This document shows, one piece after another, positions 24,304 through 26,970 of a stretch of DNA of 26,970 nucleotides. This stretch comes from Sandaracinaceae bacterium (GTDB taxonomy: Bacteria; Myxococcota_A; Polyangia; Polyangiales; Houyiibacteriaceae). Under the pieces are notes generated by a model. That model had not been told where the DNA came from. It ran no database searches and saw nothing but the letters and a program-made list of their open reading frames with translations. The stretch lies in the NCBI GenBank assembly GCA_012514415.1, contig JAAZAH010000016.1, positions 1-26,970 on the forward strand, in the 5' to 3' direction. The translations under genes and the position numbers were made by a program. Each line of letters opens with the position of its first letter. Within the stretch, counting starts at the first letter, position 1.

Positions 24304-24831
24304 CTCCCTAAAGTGTACCCCAAAAATCAACCTAGGTCCCGCCACCAGCCTGAATGGGTGGGCCGTACGGCAAAACGGGATCCGTAGACTCTGGAGCATT
24401 TCATAAATTTTTCAAGGACTTAGGCTATCTCGCGGCCGCAGATTGAATTTGAAAATCGTTTTCGACCCCCTTGTGGGATGCTTCATCGCGATCGCCAACG
24501 GCTCGCAAAAAATGCCTGCGCCTACAAACATCGAAACCTCCGCCCTGAGCTTGACACTCGCCGCCTGCATCGACCGCCCAGAGGCCGAAGACGACCTCGA
24601 TGGCCAGTCTCCCGTCGGCATCCGTCGAAGCCCGTACGGCATCTACCGGATGCTCGCCGTCGCCGCCTCACGCTCGCCGCGTCTTTTCGCGCGATGCGCC
24701 GCGCGGATCGACGCTTGCCTCCGCGACGCTCGCGTCGTTTCGAAGCCGCCGACGATGCATGCCGCGAGGAACGAATCCAGCGCGGCCCGCTCTTGCTTGA
24801 TCGACGAGAGCGAGCCGCCTTGCTCAGGTCG
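24304..24831. other. Stretch without a secure gene between fur and P450 genes
   Basis: These 528 bp hold the fur promoter region, a Fur-box-like dyad at 24450-24464 and, from about 24512, a coding-like but unrecognised reading frame (listed separately). The part from 24304 to 24470 is more AT-rich than its surroundings. No RNA gene or terminator was recognised. Confidence 0.5.
24450..24464. promoter_or_regulatory. Fur-box-like dyad
   Basis: TGAAAAT-C-GTTTTCG is a 7-1-7 dyad (GAAAA and TTTTC arms pair exactly) similar in shape to Fur-family sites (TGATAAT-N-ATTATCA). It lies about 147 bp upstream of the Fur-family gene start. It could be an autoregulatory site or the operator of a gene reading rightward. 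The match is partial and found by eye. Confidence 0.35.
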
Positions 24832-24943
24832 CTACTCCGGCGAGGCGACCCCGTCCTCACGCACGCTCTCGGTGGCTTCGAGCGCCTCGCCGCGTCGGCG
24901 TAAGATCATCGTCATGCCTGACTCGGGCCGGAGCGTGATCTGA
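24512..24943 (+). CDS. Uncertain coding-like ORF, unknown function, possibly decayed
   Basis: A 143-residue reading frame from ATG 24512 (or TTG 24443) to the stop at 24941-24943. Codons up to about 24830 have the high third-position GC and the ATC/GAC/CTC/GCC preference of real genes here, while the other frames give Arg-rich shadow-like peptides. It starts MPAPTNIETSALSLTLAAC and contains PYGIYRMLAVAASRS, but I recognise no family. There is no ribosome-binding site. The last 112 bp overlap the convergent P450 gene, which is unusual. The tail of the +2-shifted frame (around 24740-24890) also looks protein-like, so a frameshifted remnant is possible. Confidence 0.25.
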   Translation: MPAPTNIETSALSLTLAACIDRPEAEDDLDGQSPVGIRRSPYGIYRMLAVAASRSPRLFARCAARIDACLRDARVVSKPPTMHAARNESSAARSCLIDESEPPCSGRYSGEATPSSRTLSVASSASPRRRKIIVMPDSGRSVI

Positions 24944-26268
24944 GTCCGCAATCGGAGGGGTTCGGCGTGAGCGGGGCGCTCAAAACGGTAGCGCTGCGAG
25001 ACACGCGCGAGGACGAGCGTCGCTTCGGCGAGGGCGAAGCCGAGGCCGATGCAGAGGCGCGGACCGCCCCCGAACGGGAAATACGCGTAACGGGGCCGCG
25101 ATCGCCTCGCCTCGGGTAAAAAGCGCGAGGGATCGAAGCGGAGCGGTTCGTCCCAAAAACGCGGATTCCGATGCATCAAATAGGGCGGGATGATCACCAC
25201 CGAGCCGCGCGGGATGAAATATTCTCCAAGGCGCGTGTCCTTGCGCACCTCGCGAGACATCATCCAAGCCGGCGGGTGCAGCCGCATGGCCTCCTCGATC
25301 ACCCTTCGCGTCAAATCAAGTTTCGGAAGGTCCTCCGACGTCGGGACGCGATCGCCGAGCACGCCATCGATCTCCTCGAGCATCTCCTGGTAGATTTCCG
25401 GATGGCTCACGAGATGATGGATCGAGAAACTCAGCGCGCTCGCTGTCGTCTCGTGTCCGGCGAGAAAGAGGGTAATCAGCTGATCGCGTAGCTCGGTCGT
25501 CGTGAGCTTCTCGCCGGTCTCGGGATCCTCGGCGGCGCTTAAGCTAGCGACGAGACCCGACGGCTCTTGGGCAAGGCGGCTCTCGGCGATGATGCGATAG
25601 ACGATCTCGTCAAGGCGTTCGAGCGCTTCCAGAAACTCGCGATGTTCGCGTGTAGGGATGAAGCGAGGGAGGCTCGGTCGGAGGGTGCGCTCGCGCGTGA
25701 TGTGGAGGATGAAATCGAGCGATTCGGCCACGATCGCTTCTTTTCCAGCAATATCGGCCGAGAGAAGCGTCGTCGACACGGCGTGAAGCGCCGTCTTCAT
25801 CATCGCCTCGTGAACATCGATTCGCACATCTTCGAGTCCGTCGTGGAAGACGTGCTCGGCGGCGGCGACGAAATCCCGATCGAAGGAATCGATCGTTCGC
25901 TTGTGAAAACTTGGTTGCGTCGTCCGCCGATAGCGCATCCATCGGGGACCATCGGTCGTAAGCAAGCCGCCGCCGAGAATTTGTTCGAGCGCCCTTTGCC
26001 CGATTTGAAACTTAGGGAAATCGCGGTGACGGTCGACGAGCACGGTTTGAACGTGCTCGGGATCGGAGATCACGAAGGTGAGAAAAGGGCCGAATGGGGC
26101 GCGCACAACCTCACCGCCACGCGAAGCCACGTCCTCGAGGGTGCCGATCGCATCTTCGCGAAAGCGAAGAAGATGACCCGTGAGGGGATCACCGGGGACG
26201 AGCGGCGCCTCGCGGAGGCCGTCCTTCGCTCGGCGAAAGCGAGCGCTGAGGTAGTCCATAAGATTCAT
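24832..26268 (-). CDS. Cytochrome P450
   Basis: A 478-residue heme-thiolate monooxygenase. The I-helix oxygen-binding motif is LAGHETTAS (around residue 270). The K-helix ExxR is in EEAMRLHPPAW, the PERF-like segment is FDPSRFLP, and the heme-binding loop is FGGGPRLCIG with Cys406. The overall pattern is that of bacterial E-class P450s resembling CYP110-type enzymes. No membrane anchor is evident, so it is probably cytoplasmic. ATG 26268 is chosen because AAGGAG stands 5 nt upstream; GTG 26307 is less likely. No ferredoxin or ferredoxin reductase gene is adjacent, so electron partners are elsewhere. It follows the PPC-repeat gene by 49 bp on the same strand. The substrate (fatty acid, terpene or other lipid) cannot be read from the sequence. 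Confidence 0.93.
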   Translation of the reverse strand: MNLMDYLSARFRRAKDGLREAPLVPGDPLTGHLLRFREDAIGTLEDVASRGGEVVRAPFGPFLTFVISDPEHVQTVLVDRHRDFPKFQIGQRALEQILGGGLLTTDGPRWMRYRRTTQPSFHKRTIDSFDRDFVAAAEHVFHDGLEDVRIDVHEAMMKTALHAVSTTLLSADIAGKEAIVAESLDFILHITRERTLRPSLPRFIPTREHREFLEALERLDEIVYRIIAESRLAQEPSGLVASLSAAEDPETGEKLTTTELRDQLITLFLAGHETTASALSFSIHHLVSHPEIYQEMLEEIDGVLGDRVPTSEDLPKLDLTRRVIEEAMRLHPPAWMMSREVRKDTRLGEYFIPRGSVVIIPPYLMHRNPRFWDEPLRFDPSRFLPEARRSRPRYAYFPFGGGPRLCIGLGFALAEATLVLARVSQRYRFERPAHAEPLRLRTQITLRPESGMTMILRRRGEALEATESVREDGVASPE

Positions 26269-26317
26269 CACAGCTCCTTCGCTACTCCTTCGTCCAAGCT
26301 CCGCCACCGAAGCGGAC

Positions 26318-26970
26318 TCATCGCAGATCGTAGACGAGCTCGTACGCCCCCGCGCTTCCGCGGTAGAACCCGTCCACGATCACATAATAAGTGCCGCGGT
26401 CGAGCTGCTGCACGATGCGCGAGTGCATCGGAGGCCCGTCGTCGTCATTGCAGGCGATTTCACTGCGGAGATCAAGGCAATCCCGGCGCAGGTGAAGTGC
26501 GCCGTCGTATTCTGCGCGGAGCGAGATCTCAACGGTCCCTGGGCGACTAAGCTGGATGCGGTAGACCTGATCGCCGCTCTGCGCGCCTCCAGCACAACTT
26601 GCGCGGTGTTCATCCGGAAGGCCCTCGGTCGTTCCTTGTACTGCGCGCCCGGGGCGAAGAAGGGGCGCATTGCGGCAGCCGCGATCCAGCGCGGCCCATG
26701 AGGCAAGCTCTGCCTCGAGCTTCACCTTGCCGAAGCTCCCAGCGTCTGCCCCATCGACCACGAGAAAGTACGTTCCGCGATCGAGGATCCAGTCGTAACG
26801 GCGCTCCGCATTCTGACTCATGTCCGCCATTGGAAACTCGGCGCATTCCACCTCACTCGTGGCATCACCGCAGGCTTTGCGAATGGAGACCCGGCCCGCA
26901 AACTGGCTTTCAGAGACGGTGAGCCGGAGCCGGCTCCTCTCCGTCACTTCGAAGGAGTAGACGGCATCCG
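26318..26970 (-). CDS. PPC-repeat (pre-peptidase C-terminal-like) exported protein, C-terminal part, cut by window edge
   Basis: The frame is open to the window edge and gives about 216 residues ending at the stop at 26318; GTG 26947 is internal, not a start. Two similar beta-rich repeats are visible. The first runs from DAVYSFEV to about LEAELAS and has LDRGTYFLVVDG. The second runs from DQVYRIQLSRPGTVEISL to the end and has ACNDDDG and LDRGTYYVIVDG. This layout (strand, Cys-rich turn, LDRGTYY-x-VVDG) is that of pre-peptidase C-terminal-like domains, common in secreted or surface proteins. Each repeat has two or more cysteines, which suggests disulfides and an extracytoplasmic site. The N-terminus and any catalytic domain lie outside the window. 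Confidence 0.7.
   Translation of the reverse strand, partial: DAVYSFEVTERSRLRLTVSESQFAGRVSIRKACGDATSEVECAEFPMADMSQNAERRYDWILDRGTYFLVVDGADAGSFGKVKLEAELASWAALDRGCRNAPLLRPGRAVQGTTEGLPDEHRASCAGGAQSGDQVYRIQLSRPGTVEISLRAEYDGALHLRRDCLDLRSEIACNDDDGPPMHSRIVQQLDRGTYYVIVDGFYRGSAGAYELVYDLR

Noticed and set aside
24487..24494. Repeated GCGATCGC octamers, as in cyanobacterial HIP1
   Set aside because: Occurrences across the window fall mostly inside genes at Ile/Asp/Ala/Arg codon junctions and are explained by codon preference.
26318..26947. GTG 26947 as start of the PPC-repeat protein
   Set aside because: The frame stays open upstream, and the residues before it (DAVYSFEV) complete the first repeat, so the gene begins outside the window.
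1..26970. CRISPR arrays, insertion sequences, prophage genes, tRNA or rRNA genes
   Set aside because: No spaced direct repeats, transposase or integrase motifs, or RNA gene signatures were seen on either strand.

Overview
The window is GC-rich, gene-dense bacterial DNA with strong G/C preference at third codon positions. It looks chromosomal: I see no phage, transposase, integrase, CRISPR array, rRNA or tRNA gene. The protein mix suggests a deltaproteobacterium-like (Myxococcota-type) organism. Pointers are DsbA-like proteins with fused repeats, an ECF sigma factor with a zinc-motif-less membrane partner, an NtrY-like kinase, a bacterial P450, a pre-peptidase C-terminal (PPC) repeat protein and a double-length UvrA. 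This placement is inference from gene style, not from a marker gene.

Layout. Positions 1-302 (-) hold the N-terminal part of an AmgK-like sugar/aminoglycoside phosphotransferase. After a 352-bp divergent spacer come three + strand genes: a membrane-anchored protein with three DsbA-like thioredoxin domains (655-2679), a related single-domain lipoprotein (2802-3653) and a two-part GNAT-like acetyltransferase (3702-4607). A UvrD/PcrA helicase converges on them (6817-4619, -). A 322-bp divergent spacer then leads to an ECF sigma factor that appears to start at ATT (7140-7784), its putative membrane anti-sigma factor and a small exported protein. Next are a TrmH/SpoU methyltransferase, a class A penicillin-binding protein overlapping an NtrY-like histidine kinase, and an era-der-rlmN-like run joined by 4-bp overlaps (13762-17203).

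Two overlapping hotdog-fold thioesterase genes lie on the minus strand (17191-18149). A 394-bp spacer with two matching dyads separates them from a 1773-residue UvrA made of two complete UvrA-like halves (18544-23865). A Fur-family regulator converges on it (24303-23872, -). A 528-bp stretch without a secure gene follows, holding a Fur-box-like dyad and a coding-like ORF of unknown nature. The window ends with a cytochrome P450 (26268-24832, -) and a partial PPC-repeat protein (26970-26318, -).

How the genes work together. The first two + strand genes probably serve extracytoplasmic thiol chemistry. The sigma trio is probably one envelope-signalling unit. PBP1A plus kinase, and era-der-rlmN, are probably translationally coupled units for wall synthesis and ribosome maturation. 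UvrA and UvrD/PcrA both belong to DNA repair but sit in separate operons.

Nothing here is clearly a new defence or mobile system. The most notable items are the sigma factor with no standard start codon, the asymmetric double UvrA, the paired dyads upstream of the thioesterase pair, and the triple DsbA protein.
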